This document shows positions 8,511 through 17,236 of a stretch of DNA of 34,405 nucleotides, in pieces. Within the stretch, counting starts at the first letter, position 1; every line of letters begins with the position of its first letter. Both the position numbers and the translations under genes were made by a program. The notes beneath the pieces are model-generated. The model saw only the letters and a program-made list of their open reading frames with translations, had not been told where the DNA came from and did not search any database. The DNA is from Desulfatibacillum alkenivorans DSM 16219 (GTDB taxonomy: Bacteria; Desulfobacterota; Desulfobacteria; Desulfobacterales; Desulfatibacillaceae). The stretch spans positions 1 to 34,405 of the forward strand of contig NZ_FQZU01000052.1 of assembly GCF_900142135.1 (NCBI RefSeq), written 5' to 3'.

Positions 8511-9731
8511 ATGACCTACAACGAACTTGAACTTGAGCTCACCGAAGAGCAGATCGCCCTGAAACGGGAGACCCACAAATTCGCCAAGGAAGTAATGCGG
8601 CCTGCTTCCATTGAGCTGGATCAACTGGCCGATCCCGAAGACGTCATCAAAAGCCCGGCTTACTGGAACGTCATGAAAAAAGGCTATGAACTGGGCTATC
8701 ACTCCATTTTCATCCCGGACACCTGGGGCGGCATGGGCCTGGATCCCCTGGACGTGCACATCGTCCTGGAGGAGCTTGGCTGGGGCGCGGGCGGCATGGC
8801 CATCGGCCTGTGCGTTGGGTGCTTTCCGGCGTTTTTCAGCTCCATGGTGCCCACGGACAAGCTCATCGACGACGTCATCCTGCCGTTCTGCGAATGCGAC
8901 GACGCGTCCTTTATCGGATGCTGGGGCATCACCGAGCCCGAGCACGGCACAGACACCCTGTCTCCGGGCACGGAAATGTTTTCCAACCCGGACATCTGCT
9001 GCGACGTCAAAGCCCGGCTGGACGGAGATGAATGGGTGATTTCCGGCCAGAAATCCGCCTGGGTTTCCAACGGAACCGTGGCCACCCACTGCCTGTGCTT
9101 TTTGACCATCGAGCCTTCCATGGGCATGGCCGGCGGCGGCATCTGCGTGATTCCCACGAACCTGCCCGGCGTCCGGAAAGGCAAGCCCCTGGACAAGATG
9201 GGCCAGCGCGACCTGAACCAGGGGGAATTGTATTTCGACAACGTGCGCATTCCCAAGGATTACATGATGGTGGACCAGGAAGCCTACGACGGCATTCTGG
9301 ACCTGACCCTGGCCACGGCCAACGCGTCCATGGGCGCCATTTTCACCGGCGTGGCAAGGTCGGCCTTTGACCTGGCCTTGGATTATTCCAAAAAGCGCAT
9401 CCAGGGAGGCAAGCCCATTTTTCAGCACCAGATGATCAAGCATAAGCTGTTTTCCATGTTCATGAAGGTGGAAGCCGCCCGCGCCCTGTCCCGGGCCGCC
9501 TTTGTTTACAACCTGAACAACTCGCCGCCTTTGACCGAGTACTCCATCGCCTCCAAGGTGTTCTGCACCCAGACCGCTCTGGAAGTGGCCAACGACGCGG
9601 TGCAGATTTTCGGCGGCGTCGGCTTGAGCAAGGAGTATCCCATTGAAAAGATTTTCAGGGACGCCCGGGCCTCTTTGATCGAGGACGGCGCCAACGACAC
9701 CCTGATGATCACGGCGGCGCATCAGTTTTAA
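8511..9731 (+). CDS. Acyl-CoA dehydrogenase
   Basis: A flavoprotein of 406 aa that would introduce an alpha,beta double bond into an acyl-CoA and pass electrons to ETF or another acceptor. Visible family features: an N-terminal helical domain; the middle-domain signature CWGITEPEHGTDT near residue 140; FDNVRIPKDYMM before the C-terminal helices; QIFGGVGLSKEYPIEKIFRDAR; and a candidate catalytic base E391 in IEDGANDTL, the position of the usual YEG glutamate. The length is normal. AAGGAG lies before the ATG. Substrate chain length cannot be read. Its place between an SCP2-like protein and an AMP-forming ligase suggests a bulky or branched acyl-CoA. Confidence 0.92.
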   Translation: MTYNELELELTEEQIALKRETHKFAKEVMRPASIELDQLADPEDVIKSPAYWNVMKKGYELGYHSIFIPDTWGGMGLDPLDVHIVLEELGWGAGGMAIGLCVGCFPAFFSSMVPTDKLIDDVILPFCECDDASFIGCWGITEPEHGTDTLSPGTEMFSNPDICCDVKARLDGDEWVISGQKSAWVSNGTVATHCLCFLTIEPSMGMAGGGICVIPTNLPGVRKGKPLDKMGQRDLNQGELYFDNVRIPKDYMMVDQEAYDGILDLTLATANASMGAIFTGVARSAFDLALDYSKKRIQGGKPIFQHQMIKHKLFSMFMKVEAARALSRAAFVYNLNNSPPLTEYSIASKVFCTQTALEVANDAVQIFGGVGLSKEYPIEKIFRDARASLIEDGANDTLMITAAHQF

Positions 9732-9770
9732 GGAGTCATCTATTCACGCAAGTTAAAAAAGGGGGAAAGT

Positions 9771-11369
9771 ATGCCAGGCAATTTGGAAAGTCTGCCCATT
9801 TTTCAATTGGTGGGCGCCAAGGACATCGACCCGGATAAAACCGCCTATATCTTCGTCCGAGACGACGGCAGCGACGAAGTCATTTCCTACGGCGCTCTTT
9901 TCGACAACGTCAACCGCATGTCCCGCGTTTTAAAAGGCGCGGGAATAGGCAAGGGCGACGCCTTCGCCCTCATCATGCGGAACCATGCGGAATTTTTGTA
10001 CGCCTTGTTCGGCGCCCTGTCCATCGGGGCGGTGGCCGTGCCCGTGGACCCCAGGTCCGTGGGCCGCAAACTGTCCTTTCAGATCAACAACACCAAGTGC
10101 AAGGGAGTGATCGTGGAGGACAACCTGGTGGGCTCCATCCGGGAGGTGGAGAGCGACATCCAGGGCGCCCCTGTGATCGGAGTTTTGTATAAGAACCACC
10201 ACGGCGTGGCGCCCATGGACGGCTACCCGGCGCTCAATGAGGTTCTGGCGGCCCAAAGCCCGGACCTGCCGGACGACCTGCCGCCTTTGGATTTCGCCGC
10301 GCCCGCCCAGATCATCCACACCTCGGGCACCACGGGCGACCCCAAGGGCGTGGTTTTGAAGGCCGACAGGTACATGATCTACTCCCTGTTGGGACAGATC
10401 ATCTGGCAATACGACGACTCGGACGTCCTCTACACCGGCCTGTCCATGACCCACGGCAACGCCCAGTCGGTCACGGTCATTCCAAGCCTTGCCAAGGGCA
10501 TACCCGCCGTGGTTTCCGAGCGGTTCACCAAAAGCAAGTTGTGGGACATCTGCCGCAAGTACGGATGCACGTCCTATTCGCTTTTGGGCGGCATGATGGC
10601 CGGCATCTACAACGAACCGCCCAAGGAAAACGACGCCGACAACCCCGTCGTCCGGGTGATCAGCGCGGGCACGCCCTTAGCCATTTGGGAGGCCTTTGAA
10701 AAACGGTTTAACGTGAAGATCCACGAATGGTACGGCGCCGTGGAAGGCGGCCTGGCTCATCAGCCGCCCGGGACCGGCCCCGTCGGCTCTTTCGGCAAGC
10801 CGCCCGAAGCCCTTATCGAAATGAAAGTGGTGGATGAAAACGACGAGGAAGTTCCTCCCGGCCATCTGGGCGAGTTGGTTTCCAGGATGAAAAGCGGCGA
10901 AACCACGGTGGAATATTACGGCAAAAAGGAAGCCTCGGCGGAAAAAACCCGGGGCGGTTGGCTCCGAAGCGGGGACATCTGCCACACGGACAAGGACGGC
11001 AACTTCTATTTTGATTTCCGCAAAGGAGGCGGGCTTCGCAGGCAGGGCGATTTTATTCAGCCCGACTACGTGGAGCGCATCATCGGCGAGCACGAGACCG
11101 TGTCCGAAGTCTGCGTGTACGGCATTCCCGCATCCACGGGAGCGCCCGGCGAATCCGATCTGGTGGCGGCAATCGCCCCTTTTGAGGGCGGAAAGGTGGA
11201 CGTGGAAGCCGTAAAGGCCCTGTGCCTGGAAAAGCTGGAGAAAAACGCCGTGCCGTCCTATTTCCAGTTGGTGGACGAAATTCCCAAGACCATCAGCGAA
11301 AAGGCCCTGGACCGGGTGTTGAAGGATAATTTCGCCCCCGGCGCGGATAACGTGACGGCGGTGTTTTGA
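9771..11369 (+). CDS. AMP-dependent acyl-CoA synthetase/ligase
   Basis: A 532-residue ANL-superfamily enzyme that adenylates a carboxylic acid with ATP and transfers it to CoA. Core motifs: the phosphate loop H183-TSGTTGDPKG; YGAVEGG at 321-327; GWLRSGD ending at D402; and the C-terminal hinge with a candidate catalytic lysine in KTISEKALDRVLK. The usual GK of the A10 motif is EK here, but the lysine is kept. The overall pattern resembles crotonobetaine/carnitine-CoA ligase-like members. GGGGGAAAG precedes the ATG. It lies 39 bases after the dehydrogenase and likely provides the pathway's first step. Confidence 0.92.
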   Translation: MPGNLESLPIFQLVGAKDIDPDKTAYIFVRDDGSDEVISYGALFDNVNRMSRVLKGAGIGKGDAFALIMRNHAEFLYALFGALSIGAVAVPVDPRSVGRKLSFQINNTKCKGVIVEDNLVGSIREVESDIQGAPVIGVLYKNHHGVAPMDGYPALNEVLAAQSPDLPDDLPPLDFAAPAQIIHTSGTTGDPKGVVLKADRYMIYSLLGQIIWQYDDSDVLYTGLSMTHGNAQSVTVIPSLAKGIPAVVSERFTKSKLWDICRKYGCTSYSLLGGMMAGIYNEPPKENDADNPVVRVISAGTPLAIWEAFEKRFNVKIHEWYGAVEGGLAHQPPGTGPVGSFGKPPEALIEMKVVDENDEEVPPGHLGELVSRMKSGETTVEYYGKKEASAEKTRGGWLRSGDICHTDKDGNFYFDFRKGGGLRRQGDFIQPDYVERIIGEHETVSEVCVYGIPASTGAPGESDLVAAIAPFEGGKVDVEAVKALCLEKLEKNAVPSYFQLVDEIPKTISEKALDRVLKDNFAPGADNVTAVF

Positions 11370-11393
11370 TAAAAATTGTAAGGAACTGAATTT

Positions 11394-11512
11394 GTTGGGT
11401 TGCGAAGTCCGTAAACGTCACCGCTTGAGTGGCGACCTGAGCCGGACTTCTTAACCCAACCTACGGCTCTGCTTGATGCGACGTAGGTTGGGTAGAGCTT
11501 GCGAAACCCAAC
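11394..11512. repeat. Nested palindromic repeat with three GTTGGGT arms
   Basis: Arm 11394-11411 pairs with 11443-11460 (16 of 18 bases, GTTGGGTT..GAAGTCCG). ACCCAACCTACG at 11453-11464 pairs perfectly with CGTAGGTTGGGT at 11482-11493, and the latter can also pair through GTTGGGT with ACCCAAC at 11506-11512. The right arm of the first stem is thus shared with the left arm of the second, so the structures exclude each other. GTAGGTTGGGT...AACCCAAC is a motif I know from dispersed repeats in many genomes. Here it sits inside an operon, between the ligase and the nitroreductase gene. Confidence 0.75.
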
Positions 11513-11573
11513 AAAAATTATTGCGCAGATCGTTTGTTTGCAATGCTCGGTTCCGAAAAGAAGGAGAAGAGCA

Positions 11574-12581
11574 ATGTTTGACAATTGGAAGCAAGCCTAC
11601 CTGCCGGACTCCACCTTTCCCGACCGTAAGGTGGATAAGGAATTATGCAGCCGATGCAAACGCTGCTACGAAGCATGCCCCACTTTCGGCCTGGACCTGG
11701 ACGAAGAGGGCTATCCCGTCCCCATCGGCTACGGCGGCATGGAGCAGGCCTGCCTGAATTGCTGGAACTGCGTGGCCGTCTGCCCCACGGGCGCCATGCA
11801 AATGGACGGCCCCTACAAGGTGGAGCAAGGGCCCTTCAAGACCCAGCTTCAAGGCGCCATGGCCTATCCCGATCCTCTTGGCCTTAATGGAACAAGGCCT
11901 TACGAGGACTTTCGTGAGGACTTGACGGACGTGGAGCGCACCATTTACGAACGCCGCTCCAACCGGCTGTTCAAGAAAAAGCCGGTGCCCAAGGAGTTGA
12001 TCAACCGGGTTTTGGAGGCCGGGCGGTTTGCGCCCTCCGCCGGAAACTGCCAGCCGTACAAATTCATTGCGGTCACCAATAAAAACGCCATCAAGACCAT
12101 AGAGCGGGAGGCCATGAAGACCCTCAAGTTCTTCAAAAACCTGTATCACAACAAGGACGGTAAAAAGCCGGCGTGGAAAACCGCCTTGTTCACCGCTCTC
12201 AGCCAGGTAATGGTCAACGAAATGGACCCCCGGCCTTACACCGCCGTGGAAAAGGCCGAACGCTGGGACGACGCCATTTATTGGGATTGCCCGGCCATGA
12301 TCATGCTTTTGAAAAACACCCACGGCATCAGCAATCCGGACCTGGACCTGGGCATATGCGCCCAGAACATGGTTCTGGCCGCCCATTCCCTGGGCCTGGG
12401 CACCTGCTACATCAGCCTGTCCATCAAGCCCTTGCACTATCCGCACATGAAGTCATTCAAAAGAAAACTGGGCGTAACGCCCCCATGGGAGCCCGTGACC
12501 TCCATCGCCCTGGGATATCCCAAGGGCAAGATCGACGCGGCGGTCAAACGGGATTCCCCCGTGGTAGATTGGATCGAATAG
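11574..12581 (+). CDS. Ferredoxin-nitroreductase fusion protein
   Basis: A 335-residue redox enzyme joining two [4Fe-4S] clusters to an FMN nitroreductase-type domain. Cluster ligands are C25, C28, C31, C35-P and C60, C63, C66, C70-P. The nitroreductase fold starts at about residue 115, with ERRSNRLFKKKPVP and the FMN-binding AGRFAPSAGNCQPYKF. The start at 11574 is chosen for its AAGGAGAAGAGCA ribosome site; upstream in-frame codons run into the palindromic repeat. The domain order is that of the known ferredoxin/nitroreductase fusions of anaerobes, whose substrates are mostly unknown. In this operon it may take or give electrons during the oxidation or reduction of the CoA-bound substrate. 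That role is inference. Confidence 0.88.
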   Translation: MFDNWKQAYLPDSTFPDRKVDKELCSRCKRCYEACPTFGLDLDEEGYPVPIGYGGMEQACLNCWNCVAVCPTGAMQMDGPYKVEQGPFKTQLQGAMAYPDPLGLNGTRPYEDFREDLTDVERTIYERRSNRLFKKKPVPKELINRVLEAGRFAPSAGNCQPYKFIAVTNKNAIKTIEREAMKTLKFFKNLYHNKDGKKPAWKTALFTALSQVMVNEMDPRPYTAVEKAERWDDAIYWDCPAMIMLLKNTHGISNPDLDLGICAQNMVLAAHSLGLGTCYISLSIKPLHYPHMKSFKRKLGVTPPWEPVTSIALGYPKGKIDAAVKRDSPVVDWIE

Positions 12582-12597
12582 GAGGGAGTTTAATTTT

Positions 12598-13839
12598 ATG
12601 GAAAACGTTTACATCATCGGCCTTGGGATGATCCGGTTTCAAAAATACCCGGACCGGACCGTCCGCGATATGGCCCAGGAGGCGACCATCCTGGCCCTGG
12701 CCGACGCAGGCATTACAAAAGAAGACCTGACCGCGGCGTACTTCTCCAATACCTTTTGGGGGATGTACACCAACCAGCATTCCATCCGGGGCCAGTGCAT
12801 TTTGCGCTCCATGGGCATAGGCCGCATTCCCGTGACCAACGTGGAAAACGCCTGCGCGGGCGCGTCCACGGCCTTGAACATGGCGGTCATGGGAATCAGG
12901 TCCGGCGCCCATGACGTGGCCCTGGCCTTGGGATCGGAAAAAATCACCCACGAAAACAAGGGATTCGCCCTGGGCGCCTATGCCTCGTGCATGGACCTGG
13001 AGCGGATAGAGGATTCCATCAAGCTCTTTGAGGAAATGAGCCAGCGCCTGACCCCGGGGGCCGCCGATCAGGACGGCGCGCCCGGCGAAGGCCGCAGCAT
13101 TTTCATGGACGCTTACGCCATGGGCTGCCGGTGGCACATGCAGAAGTTCGGCTCCACCCAGGAGCAATTGGCGCTCATTTGCTCCAAGAACCATTTTCAC
13201 GGGTCCCTGAACCCTCTGGCTCAATATCAGTCCGTGATGACGCCTGAAGAGGTCCTGGCCGACAAAAAGGTGGCCTATCCTCTGACCCGCGCCATGTGCG
13301 CGCCTGTGGGCGACGGCGCCGCGGCGGTCATTGTGTGCTCGGAAAGCTATTTGAAAAAGCTGAAGGACCCCAGGCCCGTCAAGATTCTGGCCTCCATTCT
13401 GGGAACCGGACAGGACCGGGACCTGGACGGCGAGGACATCGGCGAGCGGCTGGTCAAGATCGCCTACGACAAAGCGGGGGTCGGCCCCCAGGACATCAGC
13501 CTGGCCGAACTCCACGACGCCACCACCTACGGCGAACTGCACCAGACCGAGGCCATGGGATTCTGCCCCATGGGCGAAGGCGGTCCCTGGGCCGAAACCG
13601 GCGCCACTCGCCTGGGAGGCAAACAGCCCGTGAACACTTCCGGCGGTTTGGAATGCCGCGGCCATCCCATCGGCGCTTCGGGCCTGGCCCAGATTTACGA
13701 ACTGGGCTTGCAGCTTCGGGGCGAAGCCGGCGCCCGTCAGGTGGAAGGCGCTCGTTTAGGCCTGGCCGAAAACGGCGGCGGCAACATCGGCGTGGAGGAA
13801 GCGGCCATGTGCATCCACATCCTGGAAAAGGCCAATTAG
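12598..13839 (+). CDS. SCP-x/lipid-transfer type thiolase
   Basis: A 413-residue member of the thiolase superfamily in the non-condensing SCP-x-like branch. The nucleophile is C86 in NACAGAS; H306 lies in LAELHDATTY and H356 in GHPIGASG. The second catalytic cysteine of classical thiolases (CGGGGQG) is replaced by AENGGGNIG, as in SCP-x and lipid-transfer relatives. It would cleave a 3-ketoacyl-CoA, often bulky or alpha-branched. AGGAGGG precedes the ATG, 16 bases after the nitroreductase gene. Enoyl-CoA hydratase and hydroxyacyl-CoA dehydrogenase are not in the operon and must come from elsewhere. The operon ends here, facing a convergent gene. Confidence 0.9.
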   Translation: MENVYIIGLGMIRFQKYPDRTVRDMAQEATILALADAGITKEDLTAAYFSNTFWGMYTNQHSIRGQCILRSMGIGRIPVTNVENACAGASTALNMAVMGIRSGAHDVALALGSEKITHENKGFALGAYASCMDLERIEDSIKLFEEMSQRLTPGAADQDGAPGEGRSIFMDAYAMGCRWHMQKFGSTQEQLALICSKNHFHGSLNPLAQYQSVMTPEEVLADKKVAYPLTRAMCAPVGDGAAAVIVCSESYLKKLKDPRPVKILASILGTGQDRDLDGEDIGERLVKIAYDKAGVGPQDISLAELHDATTYGELHQTEAMGFCPMGEGGPWAETGATRLGGKQPVNTSGGLECRGHPIGASGLAQIYELGLQLRGEAGARQVEGARLGLAENGGGNIGVEEAAMCIHILEKAN

Positions 13840-13901
13840 CAATAAGTTGCCATTGAACAAAAAAATATGAGCTATATGCTTTTATGAGCAAACAGGATTT
13901 C

Positions 13902-13977
13902 CGGGGACATGAACTTATCTCGCTGATAGTCATGCAATGCACTGAGCAAGACCATGGAGATAAGTATCGTGTCCCCG
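13902..13977. repeat. Palindromic MITE/REP-like element, copy 1
   Basis: The ends CGGGGACATGAACTTATCTC and GAGATAAGTATCGTGTCCCC are inverted complements apart from about one gap and one mismatch. The element at 27320-27394 has the same ends and a similar centre. GGGGACA-ended palindromes of this form are known as non-autonomous elements mobilised by IS200-like Y1/RAYT transposases. No transposase gene is present in the window. It lies between two convergent genes and could also terminate transcription. Confidence 0.75.
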
Positions 13978-14020
13978 TGAAATCGTTTTTCCCAATAACC
14001 CTATTGCCTGCAGGTGCGTA

Positions 14021-16186
14021 TTACTCTCCTGCCAATAACCGCATCAAATATACGGTTTCGGACAGCCCCAACCTTCCGTCCTCGCTCACATCCGCCCATT
14101 TATATCCGTTTTCACCCGCCGTGTTTCCGGTCATGACTTTGAGGCTGAGGATCAAATCCGCCATATTCTTTTCTCCGTCCCGGTTTACGTCTCCCTGAAT
14201 GTTAAAAAGGTCCCGGGTGTTTTCATACAAAGACGCGGATCTGTCCGCCCGTATCACGGCAATGTCCGGCCTGCCGTCCCCGGTAAAGTCTCCCACTGCG
14301 CACACGCCGGGGCTGGTTCCAAGAGGAACCAGGTTGGAGGCGTCCCGGAATTCAGCGCCTCCCTTGTTCAAATACATCTTGGTGGGACATGAGTTTTGCC
14401 CCACCGCTAAAAAATCCAGCCGGCCGTCGCTGTTAAAATCCGCCGGCAGGGTCCAACGCACCCAGCAATCTCCATAGTTGGGTGATGTGGGCCAATCCTG
14501 GGGAAGGCCGTCCGAGGCGTCCCGAAAGGTTCCGTCCTGATTGTTGAGCAGCAAGTACAGTATGGGGGTTTGATAATTGTCTGTGGATGCCATGAGCAGA
14601 TCCGGCCATCCGTCATTGTTGAAGTCCGCCGGGCAGACGCTTATCGTGTTGTTATCCACGCCCAGGGGTCTTGCAGGCATTGCGTTGGCAGCGGCATAGG
14701 AAAAATATCCGCTCCCGTTGTTCAGCAGCAGAGCATCCCTGGTATAGCCGTCATCCTGATGCCCTCCGAGCACCAGATCCAGGTCCCCGTCCTTGTCCAC
14801 ATCCACCAGTGCGCATCCTGGAGCCCTTTTGGTCAAATTGGTGACTTCAGCCGGAAGGCGCGTGGTGTCCTCGGTAAACACCCCTGATTCGCTGTTCATA
14901 CAGAATCTGGGGCCTACGTTGTTTTGTCCGGCAATATTGCACAGGAAAACGTCGGGAAAGGCGTCGCCGTTAATGTCGCCGGCAGCTATGTCGTGGGTGA
15001 ATGCAGCGGTGGCGGGAAACCGGGCGGCGCTTTCCTCGGCAAGGGTTCCCGAACCCGTTTGCAGAATGATCTTGCTCACCCCGCCGGGGAAGGGGTGGGC
15101 GTCATATCCATGATCGCCAATCACAAAGTCCATTCTATTGTCTTTATTGAAATCGGCTTTGGCCCAGGCCCTGGGATGGGTGAATGCAATTCCTCCCGCC
15201 CATTCATCGGCGACCGCCTCCAGGACGCCCTGGCCTTTGTTTTCCATTACAACCAAAGGGATGGAATCCGTAGAATTCCATTTTAGCGCGGTTACGATTA
15301 GATCCAGGTCTCCGTCCCCGTCAAAGTCAATCGGAATGGCGTCCTGTGGAGATGTGAAGGGCGTCAGAGTAGTGAGTTCAAAGTCATTTCCGACAAAAGC
15401 CGGATCTGACAGGATCTCCAAAAACTCCATGGTCACCCACTCCGGCGCATTGGCAAAGCCGGAATCTCCCAAGGTGAGATCAGCGCTTGCATTACCAACC
15501 GAACGGGCGGTTCCGCCTTGTCCGTCGTCCAGGGACCAGCATACGATCAGGCCGTCTTCATTGCCGGCAAGCGCTTGGCTTGCATGGGTTTGAATCTCCT
15601 GGGCCGTCAAGCCCTTGTCCCAGACCCGCGCCTGGCACAGGGCGCCGCTGAATCCTCCCGCAGCGATGGTTCCGGCGAGACTCGCCCCAGCGCCCAGCGA
15701 AAAAGGAATCAAGTTAACGTTCGGCGTTCCTGGGCTGGGCATGGAATTGACCATTTGACCGTTTACATACAGTTTCATGGTCCCGTCTGAAAGAACGGCC
15801 GCTGCGTGAACCCACTCATTCAAAGGGGCGGGGTCGGGCGCCGGGACGCTCCTGTACGTGCCAGCCGATCCTGTCGTCTGGATAAATTCAAAATGTCTAT
15901 TTCCGGTCAGACCGATGACATAACTCATCCACGGGTCGGTTCCCCGGTCCGTATGGGGCTTGCCCATAACCACCGTGTAATCCTGGCACCCTTCAAGGTA
16001 GACCCATACTTCCATGGTGAACTCGTCGCCAAGATCAAGCTCCGAAACCAGCGGCGCCCGGGCGATTTGATAGCCGCTGAACCGTAAGGCGTAATCTTGG
16101 TCGGGAGGGGAAAATGCAGCGAAAGCGGTTTGAGAAAACAGAATAAGGAATGCGGCCGCCAGTGGAAAACGCCAGGCTCGAAACAT
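14021..16186 (-). CDS. Secreted LamG plus FG-GAP/VCBS propeller plus dockerin protein
   Basis: An exported protein of 721 aa with a signal peptide (MFRAWRFPLAAAFLILFSQTAFA). Residues about 28-250 form a LamG/concanavalin-like jellyroll (FTMEVWVYLEG...WVHAAAVLSDGTMKLYVNGQM). About 285-650 hold seven FG-GAP/VCBS calcium repeats of the type DFDGDGDLDLI, DFNKDNRMDFV, DINGDAFPDVF, DVDKDGDLDLV, DFNNDGWPDLL, DFNSDGRLDFL and DFTGDGRPDIA, enough for a seven-blade beta-propeller. The last 60 residues are dockerin-like (GDVNRDGEKNMADLILSLKVMTG, then DVSEDGRLGLSETV). AAAGGAG lies ten bases before the ATG. A carbohydrate- or surface-binding function is likely; no enzyme motif is seen. A decayed copy of its 3' end lies at 18401-18607. 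Confidence 0.88.
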   Translation of the reverse strand: MFRAWRFPLAAAFLILFSQTAFAAFSPPDQDYALRFSGYQIARAPLVSELDLGDEFTMEVWVYLEGCQDYTVVMGKPHTDRGTDPWMSYVIGLTGNRHFEFIQTTGSAGTYRSVPAPDPAPLNEWVHAAAVLSDGTMKLYVNGQMVNSMPSPGTPNVNLIPFSLGAGASLAGTIAAGGFSGALCQARVWDKGLTAQEIQTHASQALAGNEDGLIVCWSLDDGQGGTARSVGNASADLTLGDSGFANAPEWVTMEFLEILSDPAFVGNDFELTTLTPFTSPQDAIPIDFDGDGDLDLIVTALKWNSTDSIPLVVMENKGQGVLEAVADEWAGGIAFTHPRAWAKADFNKDNRMDFVIGDHGYDAHPFPGGVSKIILQTGSGTLAEESAARFPATAAFTHDIAAGDINGDAFPDVFLCNIAGQNNVGPRFCMNSESGVFTEDTTRLPAEVTNLTKRAPGCALVDVDKDGDLDLVLGGHQDDGYTRDALLLNNGSGYFSYAAANAMPARPLGVDNNTISVCPADFNNDGWPDLLMASTDNYQTPILYLLLNNQDGTFRDASDGLPQDWPTSPNYGDCWVRWTLPADFNSDGRLDFLAVGQNSCPTKMYLNKGGAEFRDASNLVPLGTSPGVCAVGDFTGDGRPDIAVIRADRSASLYENTRDLFNIQGDVNRDGEKNMADLILSLKVMTGNTAGENGYKWADVSEDGRLGLSETVYLMRLLAGE

Positions 16187-16577
16187 TTATGAACGCTCCT
16201 TTACAGTTGGGTAAGAATTGGCGCCTTGCGGACAAACCGGCGTTCCGCAGAAAAATAAAAGCGCGTTGTTTGTTATGTGCGTTATTGTGGGGGCAAGAAA
16301 AGCCGCTTCCAGATCTGTATATGTAACAAATTTCTCCCGCTATTTCAAATGCGTTGAGTCCATTCGTTCGATCCTGACAAAAAGGAAACCATTTTAACAA
16401 ATCAGCGTTCTTGCCATTTTTTATGGAAGACCCAAAAAGCGGGGAATAGGGCGGGCGGTCATGGTTTCGGCATTCCTGTTCAAACAGCGGCCCTCTTTTT
16501 TCGAACCAAAATCCCGGCACATTTAATGCATGAAAATTCCTTTTCAAAATCTCCCTTTTTCAACAAAGGAACGGATC
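16187..16577. other. Divergent intergenic region
   Basis: It separates the minus-strand secreted protein from the plus-strand B12 module and must hold promoters for both. The only recognised element is the sigma-54-type site at 16516-16529. CCAT and ATGG flank a T-run at about 16415-16425. No gene is seen. Confidence 0.5.
16516..16529 (+). promoter_or_regulatory. Sigma-54-type -24/-12 promoter, copy 1
   Basis: GGCACATTTAATGC has the invariant GG and GC separated by exactly ten bases and the full GGCAC of the -24 element; the -12 element is ATGCA against the consensus TTGCA. It lies about 50 bases before the ATG at 16578. The same arrangement occurs before the second gene copy at 18784. Confidence 0.6.
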
Positions 16578-17201
16578 ATGATAACGGAAGATTTATACAA
16601 CGATTATTTCAATCATCTCTTGGGCGGCCGCCGGTCTGAGTGCTCTCGCATCGTGCAAGACCTGCTTGATCAAAGAATCGATATTAAGGAGCTATATGTC
16701 GATTTGTTTCAGAAAAGCCTTTATGAAACAGGGCATCTTTGGGAGACGAACAAAATCTCCGTGGCCAGGGAGCATCTGGTCACCGCCATTACGGAAAACC
16801 TTCTGAATTTGGTCTATCCCCGCTTATTTCATGAAGAAAAAAACGATAAAAAAGCCGTGATCTCATGCACCGCCAACGAGTTTCACCAAATCGGCGGCAA
16901 AATGGCCGCAGACATACTTGAGACCCATGGATGGAATTCCTATTTTTTAGGGGCAAACACTCCTTTAGATCATATGCTGGCTTTCATAGACGAGGTGAAG
17001 CCTGATCTTGTGGGCATGTCGTTAAGCGTTTACTTTAACATGCCTTCATTGATACAAGGTATTGAGGCCGTAAAGGCGGAGTTCGGCAGTCTTGATATCG
17101 CCGTAGGCGGGCAAGGTCTCAACTGGGGCGGGACGGAGAAAATCAAAAAATATGCCAATACTTTTTGTGTGTTTTCCTTGGCGGAACTAGAAAAAATATA
17201 A
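16578..17201 (+). CDS. Stand-alone B12-binding protein with CarH-type cap motif
   Basis: A cytosolic corrinoid-binding sensor candidate of 207 aa. Residues 1-85 form the helical cap found in methionine synthase and CarH/LitR; residues 93-207 form the Rossmann-like cobalamin-binding domain. W55, E65 and H66 make the W-x9-E-H cap motif known from adenosylcobalamin photoreceptors of the CarH type. E101-x-H103-x2-G106 is the lower-ligand motif, S148-L-S matches the SxL loop, and G177-G178 the GG loop. It lacks the MerR-type DNA-binding domain of CarH, so output must go through a partner, as for AerR/PpaA in purple bacteria. The start at 16578 is chosen for AAAGGAAC upstream; an in-frame ATG at 16530 falls inside the promoter. 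It lies 35 bases before the PAS gene. Confidence 0.85.
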   Translation: MITEDLYNDYFNHLLGGRRSECSRIVQDLLDQRIDIKELYVDLFQKSLYETGHLWETNKISVAREHLVTAITENLLNLVYPRLFHEEKNDKKAVISCTANEFHQIGGKMAADILETHGWNSYFLGANTPLDHMLAFIDEVKPDLVGMSLSVYFNMPSLIQGIEAVKAEFGSLDIAVGGQGLNWGGTEKIKKYANTFCVFSLAELEKI

Positions 17202-17236
17202 ATATTGCAAAGAGTTAAATCAGGTATAGGGCGGCT

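Noticed and set aside
8214-9722. Long minus-strand open frame (502 codons) opposite the acyl-CoA dehydrogenase
   Set aside because: It is antisense to genes with complete family motifs, its protein is rich in His/Gly/Val as expected for a GC-driven shadow frame, and it has no ribosome site.
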